Source of the DNA: Exiguobacterium chiriqhucha RW-2
Lineage (GTDB): Bacteria > Bacillota > Bacilli > Exiguobacteriales > Exiguobacteriaceae
Length of the DNA: 64,000 nucleotides
Reading direction: 5' to 3'
Assembly (NCBI RefSeq): GCF_000416965.1
Contig: NZ_ATCL01000009.1
Coordinates: 248,001 to 312,000 of the forward strand
Positions 9,092 through 18,344 of this stretch are shown piece after piece. Position 1 is the stretch's first letter; every line of letters starts with the position of its first letter. Under the pieces are notes generated by a model, which was given only the letters and a program-made list of their open reading frames with translations, made no database searches and was not told the DNA's origin. A program made the position numbers and the translations under genes.

Positions 9092-10171
9092 ATGAACGAA
9101 TCATTACATATGCTGAAACGCTTGACGGATGCCACCGGTGTCCCGGGAAATGAAGGAGAAGTCCGCTCATTGATGCGCGAATACTTGGAGCCTCACGTGG
9201 AAGCGTTCGAACAAGACGGGTTAGGCAGTCTGTTTGGACGGGTGACGGGCAACGCGGATGGACCGCGTGTCATGATTGCCGGCCATATGGATGAAGTCGG
9301 CTTCATGGTGACACGAATCGAAGAAGGGGGCTTCTTACGTTTCCAAGCGCTCGGTGGCTGGTGGAACCAAGTATTGCTCGCGCAACGCATGGACGTCGTC
9401 ACACGCTCAGGCGAAAAAATCCCTGGAGTCATCGGTGCGAAACCGCCGCACGTGCTTCCGCTCGAGGCGCGCAAGAAACCTGTCGAGATTAAAGACATGT
9501 TCCTCGATATCGGTGCGACGTCGAAAGATCAAGTCGCGGAGTGGGGCATTCGCCCGGGCGATACGGTCGTCCCGCACTGTGAGTTCACGGTCATGAAAAA
9601 TGAAGACTTCTTGATGGCCAAAGCGTGGGATAACCGAATCGGTTGTGCCATCGCCATCGAGGCGGCAAAACGATTGAAAGACGACGAAGTTCCGGGTGTT
9701 GTCTTTACTGGAGCGACGGTCCAAGAAGAAGTCGGGTTGCGCGGTGCCGTCACGGCTGCCAACTTGGTCAAACCGGACGTCGCCATCGCCGTCGATACGG
9801 GTATTCCTGGAGATACACCAGGGATGACACCGGCAGAAGGATTGTCGAAACTCGGGGAAGGCGTTCAAGTCATCTTCTTCGATGCGACGACCATCACGAA
9901 CCCGCGCCTCATCGATTTGATCGTCGAAGTGGCGAAAGAGAACGACATCAAGTACCAATTGGATTTGACGCCGGGCGGTGGAACGGACGCTGGCCGCTTC
10001 CATTTGGCAGGTGTCGGGATGCCGGCCGTCGCGCTCACGGTACCGGTCCGTTATTTGCATACGAATGTCTCAATCATTCACAAAGCAGATTATGAAGCAG
10101 CCGTCGATTTGGTCGTAGCGCTCACGAAACGACTCGACCACGAAACGGTTCAATGGTTGAAAGAGGGATAA
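9092..10171 (+). CDS. M42 family metallopeptidase (YsdC-like)
   Basis: A 359-residue di-metal aminopeptidase of family M42 (older name: glucanase family). Visible metal/catalytic motifs are AGHMDEVG (about residues 66-73), the bridging-Asp region KAWDNRIGC (about 176-184), QEEVGLRGA (about 211-219) and the C-terminal metal His in YLHTN. It most likely trims peptides in the cytoplasm; the exact substrate is not evident. AAGGAG precedes the ATG, and it is followed two bases later by the methyltransferase gene. Confidence 0.93.
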   Translation: MNESLHMLKRLTDATGVPGNEGEVRSLMREYLEPHVEAFEQDGLGSLFGRVTGNADGPRVMIAGHMDEVGFMVTRIEEGGFLRFQALGGWWNQVLLAQRMDVVTRSGEKIPGVIGAKPPHVLPLEARKKPVEIKDMFLDIGATSKDQVAEWGIRPGDTVVPHCEFTVMKNEDFLMAKAWDNRIGCAIAIEAAKRLKDDEVPGVVFTGATVQEEVGLRGAVTAANLVKPDVAIAVDTGIPGDTPGMTPAEGLSKLGEGVQVIFFDATTITNPRLIDLIVEVAKENDIKYQLDLTPGGGTDAGRFHLAGVGMPAVALTVPVRYLHTNVSIIHKADYEAAVDLVVALTKRLDHETVQWLKEG

Positions 10172-10172
10172 T

Positions 10173-10919
10173 ATGACGAAAATCACGTCTACGAAAAGTG
10201 AGACGATTAAGCGCTTAAAGCGTTTGATGACGAAAAAAGGCAGACAAGAGTCCGGACAATTTTTGGTCGAAGGCGAGCATTTGGTCGACGAGGCCATCCG
10301 TGCCGGACGTCTCGTCCAGCTGATTATGGGGGAGTCGTATACCCCGAAAGGATCATGGCGCCTTGATGAGATGCCTGTCCTTGAACTATCCGACCATGTG
10401 GCTGACTTATTGTCAGAGACAGAGAAAACGCAAGGTGTGTTCGCTGTCGTCAAGATGGCCCCGGTCGAACGAAAGATGAAACATGTGCTCGTTCTCGATC
10501 GAATCCAAGACCCAGGTAATCTCGGAACGATGATTCGAACGGCGGACGCGGCCGGCTTTGATACGGTCCTTCTCGGCAAAGGGACGGTCGACCCGTTCAA
10601 TGCCAAAGTCGTGCGCGCGACACAAGGTTCTTTGTTCCACGTCAACGTGAGCTCGGTCGATTTGCTCGAGACGTTGCCTGAATTGAAGAGCGAAGGCTTC
10701 CAGATTTACGGCACGGCTCTCGCGAAAGCGACATCGTACGAGCAAGTCGATTTTAGTGAGAAGGTCGCGCTCGTCATCGGCAACGAGGCACAAGGCGTAC
10801 ATCAAGACGTGCTCGACTTGTGTGACACGCGTGTCCATATCCCGGTTCTCGGCGATGCCGAATCGTTGAACGCGGCCGTCGCAGCCGGTATTCTCATGTA
10901 TCGGATCGCGCTACAATAA
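10173..10919 (+). CDS. TrmH/SpoU family RNA 2'-O-methyltransferase (YsgA-like)
   Basis: A 248-residue SPOUT-class methyltransferase. It has an N-terminal substrate-binding domain (about 1-100) and the trefoil-knot motifs LDRIQDPGNLGTMIRTA (about 107-123), VIGNEAQGV (about 204-212) and IPVLGDAESLNAAVAAG (about 221-237). The target nucleotide cannot be told from sequence; the B. subtilis neighbour in this position is YsgA. It starts two bases after the M42 gene and ends just before the pheST promoter. Confidence 0.93.
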   Translation: MTKITSTKSETIKRLKRLMTKKGRQESGQFLVEGEHLVDEAIRAGRLVQLIMGESYTPKGSWRLDEMPVLELSDHVADLLSETEKTQGVFAVVKMAPVERKMKHVLVLDRIQDPGNLGTMIRTADAAGFDTVLLGKGTVDPFNAKVVRATQGSLFHVNVSSVDLLETLPELKSEGFQIYGTALAKATSYEQVDFSEKVALVIGNEAQGVHQDVLDLCDTRVHIPVLGDAESLNAAVAAGILMYRIALQ

Positions 10920-10921
10920 CC

Positions 10922-10950
10922 TTGTCAGCACTGACGAATCGTGATAGGTT
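10922..10950 (+). promoter_or_regulatory. promoter of the pheST leader
   Basis: TTGTCA (10922-10927), 17 bases, then TAGGTT (10945-10950) with an upstream TG at 10942-10943 (extended -10). The -10 is weak on its own but the position before the T-box is right. Confidence 0.5.
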
Positions 10951-10956
10951 AATTAC

Positions 10957-11202
10957 ATCGAACAAAATAATGAATAGACGTTGAAAGAGCATAGTACGCG
11001 AACTACCGAACGAGTACAGGGAGCATGGGCCGAGACTGAGAGCCGATGCCTTGGTCGGCGCTGAATTCACTCTCGAGTCGTGTTGGAGACAACACCGAAG
11101 TAGCATCCCGATACCGATGCTCTCAAGTGGGCCGATTTCGGCCAAGTAGGGTGGTACCGCGATTATTCGTCCCTTCAGTCATCGACTGAAGGGACTTTTT
11201 TT
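10957..11202 (+). promoter_or_regulatory. T-box leader of pheST
   Basis: A T-box riboswitch for tRNA-Phe. The core GGTGGTACC is at 11150-11158. The terminator has a 12-bp perfect stem (11169-11180 with 11184-11195) and T7. In Stem I, AGAG at about 10986 can pair with CTCT at 11070-11073, placing the specifier TTC (Phe) at 11066-11068 within the loop GAATTCA. Confidence 0.95.
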
Positions 11203-11220
11203 GTAGAGGAGGAAATAAGA

Positions 11221-12243
11221 ATGAAAGAACAGTTGGAACAATTACAACAAGAGGCGTTGCAAGAGATTCAAGCGGCATCTTCGCAAAAAGAGTTGAACGA
11301 TGTCCGCATCAAATATTTAGGGAAAAAGGGGCCGATGACCGAGGTGCTTCGCGGGATGGGGAAACTCTCACCTGAAGAACGACCAGTCGTGGGTGAACTC
11401 GTCAACACGGTCCGGACGACAATCCAAGACACGTTAGAGGCACGGATTGAGGAAGTGAAGGCAGTCGAGCTCGAAGCGAAACTGGCGGCTGAAACGATTG
11501 ATGTCACGCTCCCAGGTCGGACGTCACTGCCAGGTCATACCCACTTGCTCCAACAAATTGTCGATGAGATGGAAGATTTGTTCGTCGGTCTAGGCTATAC
11601 GATTGCCGAAGGTCCGGAAGTCGAGACGGATTTGTACAATTTCGAGATGCTCAACCTCCCGAAAGATCACCCGGCCCGTGATATGCAGGATTCGTTCTAT
11701 ATCACAGACGAGACGCTCCTCCGGACACATACGTCGCCTGTCCAGGCGCGGACGATGCTACAAGCAGAAGGGAAGCCGATTCGCATCATCTGCCCGGGTA
11801 AAGTATACCGTCGTGATGAGGATGACGCGACACATTCGCATCAGTTCATGCAAATCGAAGGACTCGTCGTCGATGAGCATATCTCGATGGCCGATTTGAA
11901 AGGCACGCTCGAAGTGTTCGTCAAACAGTTGTTCGGTGAGACGCGTGAGATTCGTCTCCGTCCGAGCTTCTTCCCGTTCACAGAGCCGTCGGTCGAAGTC
12001 GATATCTCTTGTTTCAAGTGCGGCGGCAAAGGCTGCAACGTCTGTAAGAAGACAGGCTGGATTGAGATTCTCGGAGGCGGAATGGTGCATCCACGCGTGC
12101 TTGAGATGGCAGGCTATGATTCGACGAAGATGTCCGGATTTGCATTCGGAATCGGTGTCGAACGGATGGCGATGTTAAAACATGGGGTGGACGATATTCG
12201 TCACTTCTATACAAACGACTTACGCTTCATCGAGCAATTCTAA
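11221..12243 (+). CDS. pheS: phenylalanine-tRNA ligase alpha subunit
   Basis: The catalytic alpha subunit of the alpha2beta2 PheRS. At 340 residues the length is normal. It has an N-terminal coiled coil (1-85) and class II motifs including [17 protein letters not shown] (about 158-174) and a C-terminal [14 protein letters not shown] (about 308-321). A CxxC zinc-like cluster, [11 protein letters not shown] (about 264-274), lies in the catalytic domain. AGAGGAGG precedes the ATG. It is followed 12 bases later by pheT. Confidence 0.99.
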   Translation: MKEQLEQLQQEALQEIQAASSQKELNDVRIKYLGKKGPMTEVLRGMGKLSPEERPVVGELVNTVRTTIQDTLEARIEEVKAVELEAKLAAETIDVTLPGRTSLPGHTHLLQQIVDEMEDLFVGLGYTIAEGPEVETDLYNFEMLNLPKDHPARDMQDSFYITDETLLRTHTSPVQARTMLQAEGKPIRIICPGKVYRRDEDDATHSHQFMQIEGLVVDEHISMADLKGTLEVFVKQLFGETREIRLRPSFFPFTEPSVEVDISCFKCGGKGCNVCKKTGWIEILGGGMVHPRVLEMAGYDSTKMSGFAFGIGVERMAMLKHGVDDIRHFYTNDLRFIEQF

Positions 12244-12255
12244 GGGGGATCACAC

Positions 12256-14631
12256 ATGTTATTATCAAAAAAATGGTTGAATCAATATATTGACGTATCC
12301 GATTTGAGCGGACAAACGCTCGGTGACTTAATCACGAAAAACGGGATTGAAGTGGAAAGCGTCGTCAGCCGGTCGGAAGGCTTGTCGGGACTCGTCGTCG
12401 GGCATGTCCTCGCTTGCGAGAAGCATCCTGAGGCAGACAAATTGAACGTGACGACGGTCGATATCGGTGCGGATAGCCCGGTTCAAATCGTCTGTGGCGC
12501 GCCGAACGTCGCCGCTGGTCAACACGTCATCGTGGCGACGGTCGGAGCTCGTCTCCCAGGCCTTAAAATTAAGAAAGCGAAGCTGCGCGGCGTCGAGTCG
12601 CAAGGGATGATTTGCTCGCTCGAGGAACTCGGGTTCGAGAAGAAACAAATTCGTGAAGACGAGCAGGATGGCATTCACACGTTCCGCGAACCGGTCGAAG
12701 TCGGTGCGGACGTCATCCGTCTGTTAGACCTCGACGATGAAGTGATCGAGCTCGGATTGACACCGAACCGTTCAGATTGCTTAAGCCTTTACGGGATCAT
12801 TCATGAAGTCGCGGCCATCCTTGAGCGCCCATACACATTACCGACTGCCGACGTGACGACAAATGTCGCGAACACGGTCAGCGTTCGTCTCGAGACAGAC
12901 AACTGTCCGTACTATGCGACACGCCGTGTCGACGGCGTCGTCATCGGTGACTCGCCACAATGGTTGAAAAATATTTTGATCGCAGAAGGCGTCCGCCCAA
13001 TCAACAACGTCGTCGATGTGACGAACTACGTCATGCTCGAGCTCGGTCAACCGCTTCATGCGTTCGATACGGCGAAACTCGGAACGACGATTGCTGTTCG
13101 CCAAGCGTATGACGGGGAAGAAATCGTCACGCTCGATGACGTGACGCGCACGCTCGATGCCTCGATGATGGTCATCACGGACGGCGAGCAGCCTGTCGCC
13201 ATCGCCGGCGTCATGGGTGGAGCGAACACCGAAGTCGATGCGACGACGTCGAGTATCATCCTCGAGTCGGCCTACTTCGCACCGGCATCGGTCCGTAAGA
13301 CGAGCCGTACGCTCGGTTTACGCTCGGATTCGAGTGCCCGCTTTGAAAAAGGGGTCGACCCGGAACGGTTACAATTGGCCCTTGACCGTGCGGCCGAACT
13401 CATCGTCGAAGTGAGCGGTGGCACAATTAGCGACATCGTCATCGCTGGGGACAAAGACTCTGCGGCTCGGACGATTGATGTCTCGGTCGCTTATATCAAC
13501 CATCGACTCGGAATGGACCTCGAGCAAGAGACGATTGTCCGCATCTTGGAACGTCTCGGTCTCGATGTGACCGGGGACGAGACGTTGACGGTCCACGTAC
13601 CGTCGCGTCGCCCTGACTTGGAGTTGCCGGCTGACATCACGGAAGAAGTGGCACGCCTCTATGGCTATGACAGTCTTCCGTCGAGCCTTCCGGCGTCACA
13701 CTCGAAAGGGTACCTCCCGAAAGAAAACGTGTTGCGCCGTCGCGTCCGTCGCATCCTCCAAGGCGCAGGATTGTCGCAAGCGATCACGTACTCGCTCACG
13801 AGCGTCGGGAACGCCTCACGCTTCAGTGGAGCCGACTTGACGCAAGTGAACTTGGCAATGCCGATGAGCGAAGAGCGTTCGGTACTCCGGACATCGCTCA
13901 TTCCAGGTCTGTTGGAGGCGGCTCGTTACAATACGTCGCGTCAACAAGCGAACGTGCGATTGTATGAGACAGGACGCGTCTATGTTGAACAAGGCGAGAC
14001 GTTGCCACGTGAAACGGAGCGCGTCGCCGGCGTATTGACGGGACTTTGGTACGATCACCGTTCACAAGGTACGCGTGTCCCGGTCGACTATTTCGTCGCC
14101 AAAGGAGCCGTTGAGACGCTCTTGTCTGCGCTACGTGTCGAAGCGACGTATGAGGCGGCCGTGATTGCCGATATGCACCCAGGTCGTACCGCAAACGTGC
14201 TCATCGACGGACGTGTCATCGGTTACGTCGGACAAGTCCACCCAGGCGTGTCGAAAGACGTGTATGGATTGAAAGAAGTGTACGTGTTCGAACTCGACTT
14301 GGACGTGTTGCAACAGTCAGCCGAGCTCATCTATGAAGACGTACCACGTTTCCCATCCATCACACGTGATTTGGCGCTCGTGTTGAAACGGGACATCCCG
14401 GCCGGTCAAGTCGAAGCGACCATCAAACAGGCGGCAGGACCGCTCTTGATTGACCTCGCCTTGTTCGATGTCTATATGGGGGAGAACGTAGGGGACGATG
14501 AGAAATCAATCGCCTTCTCGCTCAAGTATCAAGATCCGACCCGCACCCTTCAAGATGAAGAAGTGACGGCGTCGTATGAAGCGATTCTCACTGCCGTTCA
14601 AGCGGCACACGGTGCGGAAGTTCGCGCATAA
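12256..14631 (+). CDS. pheT: phenylalanine-tRNA ligase beta subunit
   Basis: The 791-residue beta subunit, which contributes tRNA binding and editing. It has an N-terminal EMAP/tRNA-binding domain (about 40-150), B3/B4 editing domain (about 210-390), B5 domain (about 405-475), a catalytic-like domain and a C-terminal anticodon-binding (FDX-ACB) domain from about 700 (YEDVPRFPSITRDLAL). AAGGGGG precedes the ATG. It is co-transcribed with pheS and ends at a strong terminator shared with the convergent gene. Confidence 0.99.
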   Translation: MLLSKKWLNQYIDVSDLSGQTLGDLITKNGIEVESVVSRSEGLSGLVVGHVLACEKHPEADKLNVTTVDIGADSPVQIVCGAPNVAAGQHVIVATVGARLPGLKIKKAKLRGVESQGMICSLEELGFEKKQIREDEQDGIHTFREPVEVGADVIRLLDLDDEVIELGLTPNRSDCLSLYGIIHEVAAILERPYTLPTADVTTNVANTVSVRLETDNCPYYATRRVDGVVIGDSPQWLKNILIAEGVRPINNVVDVTNYVMLELGQPLHAFDTAKLGTTIAVRQAYDGEEIVTLDDVTRTLDASMMVITDGEQPVAIAGVMGGANTEVDATTSSIILESAYFAPASVRKTSRTLGLRSDSSARFEKGVDPERLQLALDRAAELIVEVSGGTISDIVIAGDKDSAARTIDVSVAYINHRLGMDLEQETIVRILERLGLDVTGDETLTVHVPSRRPDLELPADITEEVARLYGYDSLPSSLPASHSKGYLPKENVLRRRVRRILQGAGLSQAITYSLTSVGNASRFSGADLTQVNLAMPMSEERSVLRTSLIPGLLEAARYNTSRQQANVRLYETGRVYVEQGETLPRETERVAGVLTGLWYDHRSQGTRVPVDYFVAKGAVETLLSALRVEATYEAAVIADMHPGRTANVLIDGRVIGYVGQVHPGVSKDVYGLKEVYVFELDLDVLQQSAELIYEDVPRFPSITRDLALVLKRDIPAGQVEATIKQAAGPLLIDLALFDVYMGENVGDDEKSIAFSLKYQDPTRTLQDEEVTASYEAILTAVQAAHGAEVRA

Positions 14632-14634
14632 CCT

Positions 14635-14668
14635 AAAAAGGTGTCCACCACGTGTGGACACCTTTTTT
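14635..14668. terminator. bidirectional terminator after pheT
   Basis: A run of five A, a 9-bp stem GGTGTCCAC/GTGGACACC (14640-14648 with 14654-14662) and six T. It can serve both pheT and the convergent membrane-protein gene. Confidence 0.93.
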
Positions 14669-14672
14669 GAGT

Positions 14673-15695
14673 TTACTGGACTTCAAGAGCCAAGTCGCCG
14701 AACTTTGTCCAACCGACGAGGCATGTCACTTTATACAAGACGAGCGTGATGACGGCCGGAAGGACGACTCCCGTTCCAACGAAGATGAGGAACGCGTCCA
14801 TTCCTTGCGCGGCAAGGATGTTGAGCGGCGCAATCAATGAGTTGAGCCCGAGTCCCGCGATTTCATAAGGGACTTCGAGTGAGAAGACGAGCGTCGCAAT
14901 CGGCGCGCTGATCATCGCCGCGATGAAAGGCGGCATGACGACGCGAGGGTTTTTGACGACGTTCGGGAACTGGACTTTCGGTGTGACGAAGAACGAGGCG
15001 ACCAAACCGCCTGGATCTGTTTGACGATATGCCATGAGCGTGAAGCCGACGAACTGGGCCGTACATCCGATCAACGCGGCGGCACTGGCGACCGGGTCGA
15101 GTTGAAGCGCGATGGCGAGTGCGGCCGATGAAGCAGGTGACATGAGCATGACACTAAATACGAGCGCGATGACGAGTGATGTCGCGATTGGTGACGTATT
15201 GACCGAAGCGGTGATGCTGGCGCTGATTGAGTTGATGAGCGGTGTCGTGACGGCTGCTGCGCCGACTCCGACGATGCCGCCTCCAAGGACAGCCGTGACC
15301 GGGACGACCATCATATCAAATTTCGTTTTCCCGAGAACACGTTTACCAAGCCAAACTGCAGCCGCTGCTGCAATCAAGGCGCTGATCGGTTGACCGGGCA
15401 CGAGGACGAGCCCGCTCTCGGTCGCTTGGAGCGCCGCACCACCGACGGTTGCCGCAATCATCGAGCTGAACAAAATGAGCGTATTGCCGCCGAGCTGATA
15501 AGCGACACCGGCACCGAGTGCCGGGGCGAGCAATGATTTCGCGACTTGCCCGATCAAGACGAGTGTCTCGATGCCGGCCATCTTCCCAATCGTTTCAATT
15601 AAGAGTCCAACCCCGAGCGTGACGAGGACGGCGCTTGCCATTCCTGCTGATATTTTGATCATTCGGTCCATTGCGTACTGTTTCACTTCCATCAT
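14673..15695 (-). CDS. PTS EIIC-like membrane protein (PTS_EIIC_2 type)
   Basis: A 340-residue polytopic membrane protein with about ten hydrophobic segments and many Gly/Ala-rich turns. It resembles the stand-alone EIIC-like permease family (PTS_EIIC_2), whose substrates are unknown; no EIIA or EIIB domain is attached or adjacent. GAGGAG abuts the ATG at 15695; an ATG at 15692 and a GTG at 15686 are alternative starts, and the GTG has the best spacing. The upstream open frame back to 15791 runs through a terminator and is not part of the gene. The gene lies behind a leader with two tiny ORFs and that terminator. Confidence 0.8.
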   Translation of the reverse strand: MMEVKQYAMDRMIKISAGMASAVLVTLGVGLLIETIGKMAGIETLVLIGQVAKSLLAPALGAGVAYQLGGNTLILFSSMIAATVGGAALQATESGLVLVPGQPISALIAAAAAVWLGKRVLGKTKFDMMVVPVTAVLGGGIVGVGAAAVTTPLINSISASITASVNTSPIATSLVIALVFSVMLMSPASSAALAIALQLDPVASAAALIGCTAQFVGFTLMAYRQTDPGGLVASFFVTPKVQFPNVVKNPRVVMPPFIAAMISAPIATLVFSLEVPYEIAGLGLNSLIAPLNILAAQGMDAFLIFVGTGVVLPAVITLVLYKVTCLVGWTKFGDLALEVQ

Positions 15696-15717
15696 CTCCT
15701 CTATGTGTGTCAATCCA

Positions 15718-15745
15718 ATAAAAAAACCTATCCAGATGGGATAGG
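15718..15745 (-). terminator. leader terminator upstream of the EIIC-like gene
   Basis: Read on the minus strand, a 7-bp stem CCTATCC/GGATAGG (15727-15733 with 15739-15745) is followed by seven T (15720-15726). It lies between the promoter and the EIIC-like gene, so it would attenuate that gene. Confidence 0.8.
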
Positions 15746-15753
15746 CGCGTCGG

Positions 15754-15816
15754 TCATACCATGAGCGCCTCGTCCGAAACCATCGAAACAAGGGCCCAAA
15801 AATTCGTCTCGGTCAT
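15754..15816 (-). CDS. possible second leader peptide (uORF2)
   Basis: A 20-codon reading frame (MTETNFWALVSMVSDEALMV) whose ATG lies 11 bases after the uORF1 stop and whose stop lies 8 bases before the leader terminator stem. It has no ribosome site of its own, so it could only be read by re-initiation after uORF1. It may be chance. Confidence 0.3.
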   Translation of the reverse strand: MTETNFWALVSMVSDEALMV

Positions 15817-15827
15817 CGAGTCGATTT

Positions 15828-15884
15828 TCAGTCCCTCAGTCGAATAATAATCAGTAGGCCGTGTTGCGCATGGGTTTTCATCAT
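15828..15884 (-). CDS. possible leader peptide (uORF1) of the EIIC-like gene
   Basis: An 18-codon frame (MMKTHAQHGLLIIIRLRD) with a strong GGAGGAG ribosome site at correct spacing. It sits between a promoter at 15917-15945 and a terminator at 15718-15745. The run of leucine and isoleucine codons near the end is what a translation-dependent attenuator would have. I cannot name a known family. Confidence 0.45.
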   Translation of the reverse strand: MMKTHAQHGLLIIIRLRD

Positions 15885-15916
15885 TGCCAGCTCCTCCGTT
15901 TGTTAAGATTTGTCTA

Positions 15917-15945
15917 AGAGTAACACGATATTTTTCAATAATCAA
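15917..15945 (-). promoter_or_regulatory. promoter of the EIIC-like gene leader
   Basis: On the minus strand, TTGATT (15940-15945), 17 bases, and TACTCT (15917-15922) with an upstream TG (extended -10). Confidence 0.55.
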
Positions 15946-15982
15946 TATTTTCTGAAAATTAATTTGAAAAAAATTGAAAACC

Positions 15983-16017
15983 GCTCAAAAAGAAAGACGA
16001 CCCAATGAAGGATCGTC
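15983..16017 (-). terminator. terminator of the alpha/beta hydrolase gene
   Basis: On the minus strand, an 8-bp stem (15996-16003 with 16010-16017, one G.T pair) is followed by TTTCTTTTT. Confidence 0.85.
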
Positions 16018-16022
16018 TCGTA

Positions 16023-16835
16023 TTAAGACGTGCTGGCTGCAAGTGAGCCAACTTGTTGATCGATGAATGCCATCGAGATTGAATTGAAATGATCGGGTTG
16101 GTCGACATTGACGACATGGCCCGAGTCAGTGACGACTTGGACACGAGCCGTCGGCTGATGTTTCGCAGTCCGTTCGACGGCTTCGAGGAACATGTAGTCC
16201 TCGTCGCCCATAATATAGAGAATCGGTACGTTCGTCTCGATCGAAGAGAAATGACGAAGCAACGGATTCATATTCTCGGTCATCTTGAACCAGCGGATGA
16301 ACTCGCGTTGACAGAGGTTGGCCGCATCGCGGACGAACATCATGCGTGATTTCTTATGACGCTTCTTCGGTAATAAAATCCACGCGAACAGCTGATATAG
16401 CCACATGTACGGCACGAAGCTCTGTACGAGACTACCGAGGCGAATCAACAACGTCGAGCGGACGTTGAACTTGACGATGGCCCCGCCGAGCACGACTGAA
16501 GCGATTCGTTCCGGATGGTGCTCGAACATCGCTTGAATGACAATCGTCCCGAGCGATAGGCCGACCATGTGGCCTTTTTCAATCTGTAAGTGGTCCATGA
16601 CCTCGACGACGTCTTCGACAACGACATCGAGCGTATACGCGTTCAGCGGTTGATTCAACGACTGTTCTGCGTTGTAAGAGCCGCCATGTCCGCGTAGGTC
16701 GAGCAGGAGCACGTTATATTTCTTTTTGAACGGCCGAATTTGACGATACCAATGCGACAGACTTCCACCCGCGCCATGGATGAAGATGACCCAAGGATGG
16801 TCGTCGCTTAATGTGTACGTTTTATAATGCAACAT
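16023..16835 (-). CDS. alpha/beta fold hydrolase
   Basis: A 270-residue cytoplasmic alpha/beta hydrolase. The oxyanion motif is HGAGGSLSHW (about residues 20-29), the nucleophile elbow GLSLGT has its Ser at about 95, the acid is probably in GDEDYM (about 215-220), and the catalytic His is in DSGHVVN (about 241-247). The substrate is not evident. GGAGG precedes the ATG. It is a single gene between its own terminator and the convergently unrelated rnhC; both lie on the minus strand. Confidence 0.9.
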   Translation of the reverse strand: MLHYKTYTLSDDHPWVIFIHGAGGSLSHWYRQIRPFKKKYNVLLLDLRGHGGSYNAEQSLNQPLNAYTLDVVVEDVVEVMDHLQIEKGHMVGLSLGTIVIQAMFEHHPERIASVVLGGAIVKFNVRSTLLIRLGSLVQSFVPYMWLYQLFAWILLPKKRHKKSRMMFVRDAANLCQREFIRWFKMTENMNPLLRHFSSIETNVPILYIMGDEDYMFLEAVERTAKHQPTARVQVVTDSGHVVNVDQPDHFNSISMAFIDQQVGSLAASTS

Positions 16836-16907
16836 GAACGCTATCCTCCAAAAATTTTTAAGTTCATTAAACCCTAAAAATAATATACCATATCTACAAA
16901 TGTAGGA

Positions 16908-17828
16908 CTATCGTTTCAACTCGCTCAACCGGATTGCTTTTTTCGTGTTGGCGAAGTGAACTTTCGCGACCTCGTTCAAACGGGATTGACCATAACGAAG
17001 AATCAAATCGGCCGCGACTTGGTCGACTTTGGCGCCGGCGCCTTTCGGTAACGTGACCCCGAGTGTCGCACTTAACTTGTCCATTTCTTTTAAGAACAAG
17101 GCGCGAGCGAGAATCGAGGCGGCGGCCACGGCGACATGCAGTCCTTCCGCTTTCGTCGAGAAATAGACGTCGTCTTTGACGACTGCTTTTTCGGACCGAA
17201 GGTGGTTATAGTAGATGTTCTTTTCAGCGAACTGATCGATTAAAATGGCGTCCGGTGTCGCATCGAGCTTCTGTAATAAGGCCGACAAGGCGGCGTTATG
17301 GGCGACGGCCGTCATTTTGCCTTGCGTCATCGTCCGTTGCATTTTATTATACGCCGGATTGTGCAACGTCGCCTTCTGATAGGTGATGGTGACGTGCAAG
17401 TCTTTGGCGATTCGGACGATCTCTGTGTCCGACAGCAGTTTGGAGTCTTTGACCCCGAGCTCTTTGACGAGAGCGATTTTCTCTTTTGGCACGTAGGCGG
17501 CGACGACGACGAGCGGTCCGAAATAATCACCTTTTCCGACTTCGTCGCTCCCGATGACAGACCAGTCCGAAAAGCCTTCCGGCAGAACATTTTTCGGAAC
17601 GCTCGGTTCTTTTTTAATGCTCGTTCCCCATTTGGCGGCTTCCGTGTCGGCATCACGTCCTTGGAACATGACTTTACCCGAATTGTAGACCGTAATCACA
17701 CACTGAGGTGTTTTAGCACTGAATCGTGCGTGTGGCGGAGGATTGACTGAATGGGCCCGATAACTCGCGATGAGTTCCTCCTGGGCGGTAGCTGATAATT
17801 TAATGACTTGATTGCCCAATGTGAGCAC
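16908..17828 (-). CDS. rnhC: ribonuclease HIII
   Basis: RNase HIII cuts RNA in RNA-DNA hybrids. The protein has the N-terminal TBP-like substrate-binding domain (about 1-85) and the catalytic domain starting with GSDEVGKGDYFGP (about 96-108). Later conserved acidic residues lie in VKDSKLLSD and in the AILIDQFA segment. The furthest start is GTG at 17828, but AAGGA is nearly adjacent to it; a TTG at 17819 has better spacing and would remove three residues. At about 305 residues it is normal in length. Confidence 0.97.
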   Translation of the reverse strand: MLTLGNQVIKLSATAQEELIASYRAHSVNPPPHARFSAKTPQCVITVYNSGKVMFQGRDADTEAAKWGTSIKKEPSVPKNVLPEGFSDWSVIGSDEVGKGDYFGPLVVVAAYVPKEKIALVKELGVKDSKLLSDTEIVRIAKDLHVTITYQKATLHNPAYNKMQRTMTQGKMTAVAHNAALSALLQKLDATPDAILIDQFAEKNIYYNHLRSEKAVVKDDVYFSTKAEGLHVAVAAASILARALFLKEMDKLSATLGVTLPKGAGAKVDQVAADLILRYGQSRLNEVAKVHFANTKKAIRLSELKR

Positions 17829-17942
17829 TTCCTTTCTAACGCTAGCAAATCAATCTTACATTTTTTTTAGTTATTTTGAAACCAAAGTTTCGCTCTAAAC
17901 GTATAGACAAGTGAGTAAAGAAAGAAGCGAGGTGAGTCGGAG

Positions 17943-18344
17943 ATGTGGTGGCGCGATGACACGGATGAAGATGAGGCAGAATCTCTCTATAAACATATTC
18001 TCGAGCTAGAAGCTCGGATTGCAAAACTGATCGCCCATCAAGTCAGGGTGCGTCGCTTGCTCATGCAGGAATCGTCGGAAGCGGCGACCGAGCAAATCAT
18101 TGCGTTACAAGCGGAAGTCGATCACTATTTGTCACTTCTGCGACAAGAACGGATGGAGGCGGTCGACCGCTATGATCGCTTACGTCTCGAGCAGACGTTA
18201 GGACGGGTCCGACAGTCGGTCAATCAACCGACCCGACCGTTGGCAGAGTGGGACACGATTGAACAGGCGCTCGCGCTCGAAGTCGAACATTTGCGCCGCG
18301 TCCTTTCGTACGAACGACAGCGTCGCGCCGAGGAGGAGTGGTAA
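17943..18344 (+). CDS. hypothetical coiled-coil protein
   Basis: A 133-residue, highly charged protein predicted to be almost entirely helical (coiled coil about 12-75 and 98-130). I do not recognise it. Its stop overlaps the ATG of the NfeD-like gene (TAATG), so it is translationally coupled to the NfeD/flotillin pair and may assist it. A GAGGTGAGTCGGAG tract precedes the ATG. Confidence 0.75.
   Translation: MWWRDDTDEDEAESLYKHILELEARIAKLIAHQVRVRRLLMQESSEAATEQIIALQAEVDHYLSLLRQERMEAVDRYDRLRLEQTLGRVRQSVNQPTRPLAEWDTIEQALALEVEHLRRVLSYERQRRAEEEW

Noticed and set aside
15754..15945. 63-residue minus-strand ORF upstream of the EIIC-like gene as one protein
   Set aside because: The only good ribosome site drives a different frame (uORF1); the long frame is better read as leader sequence.
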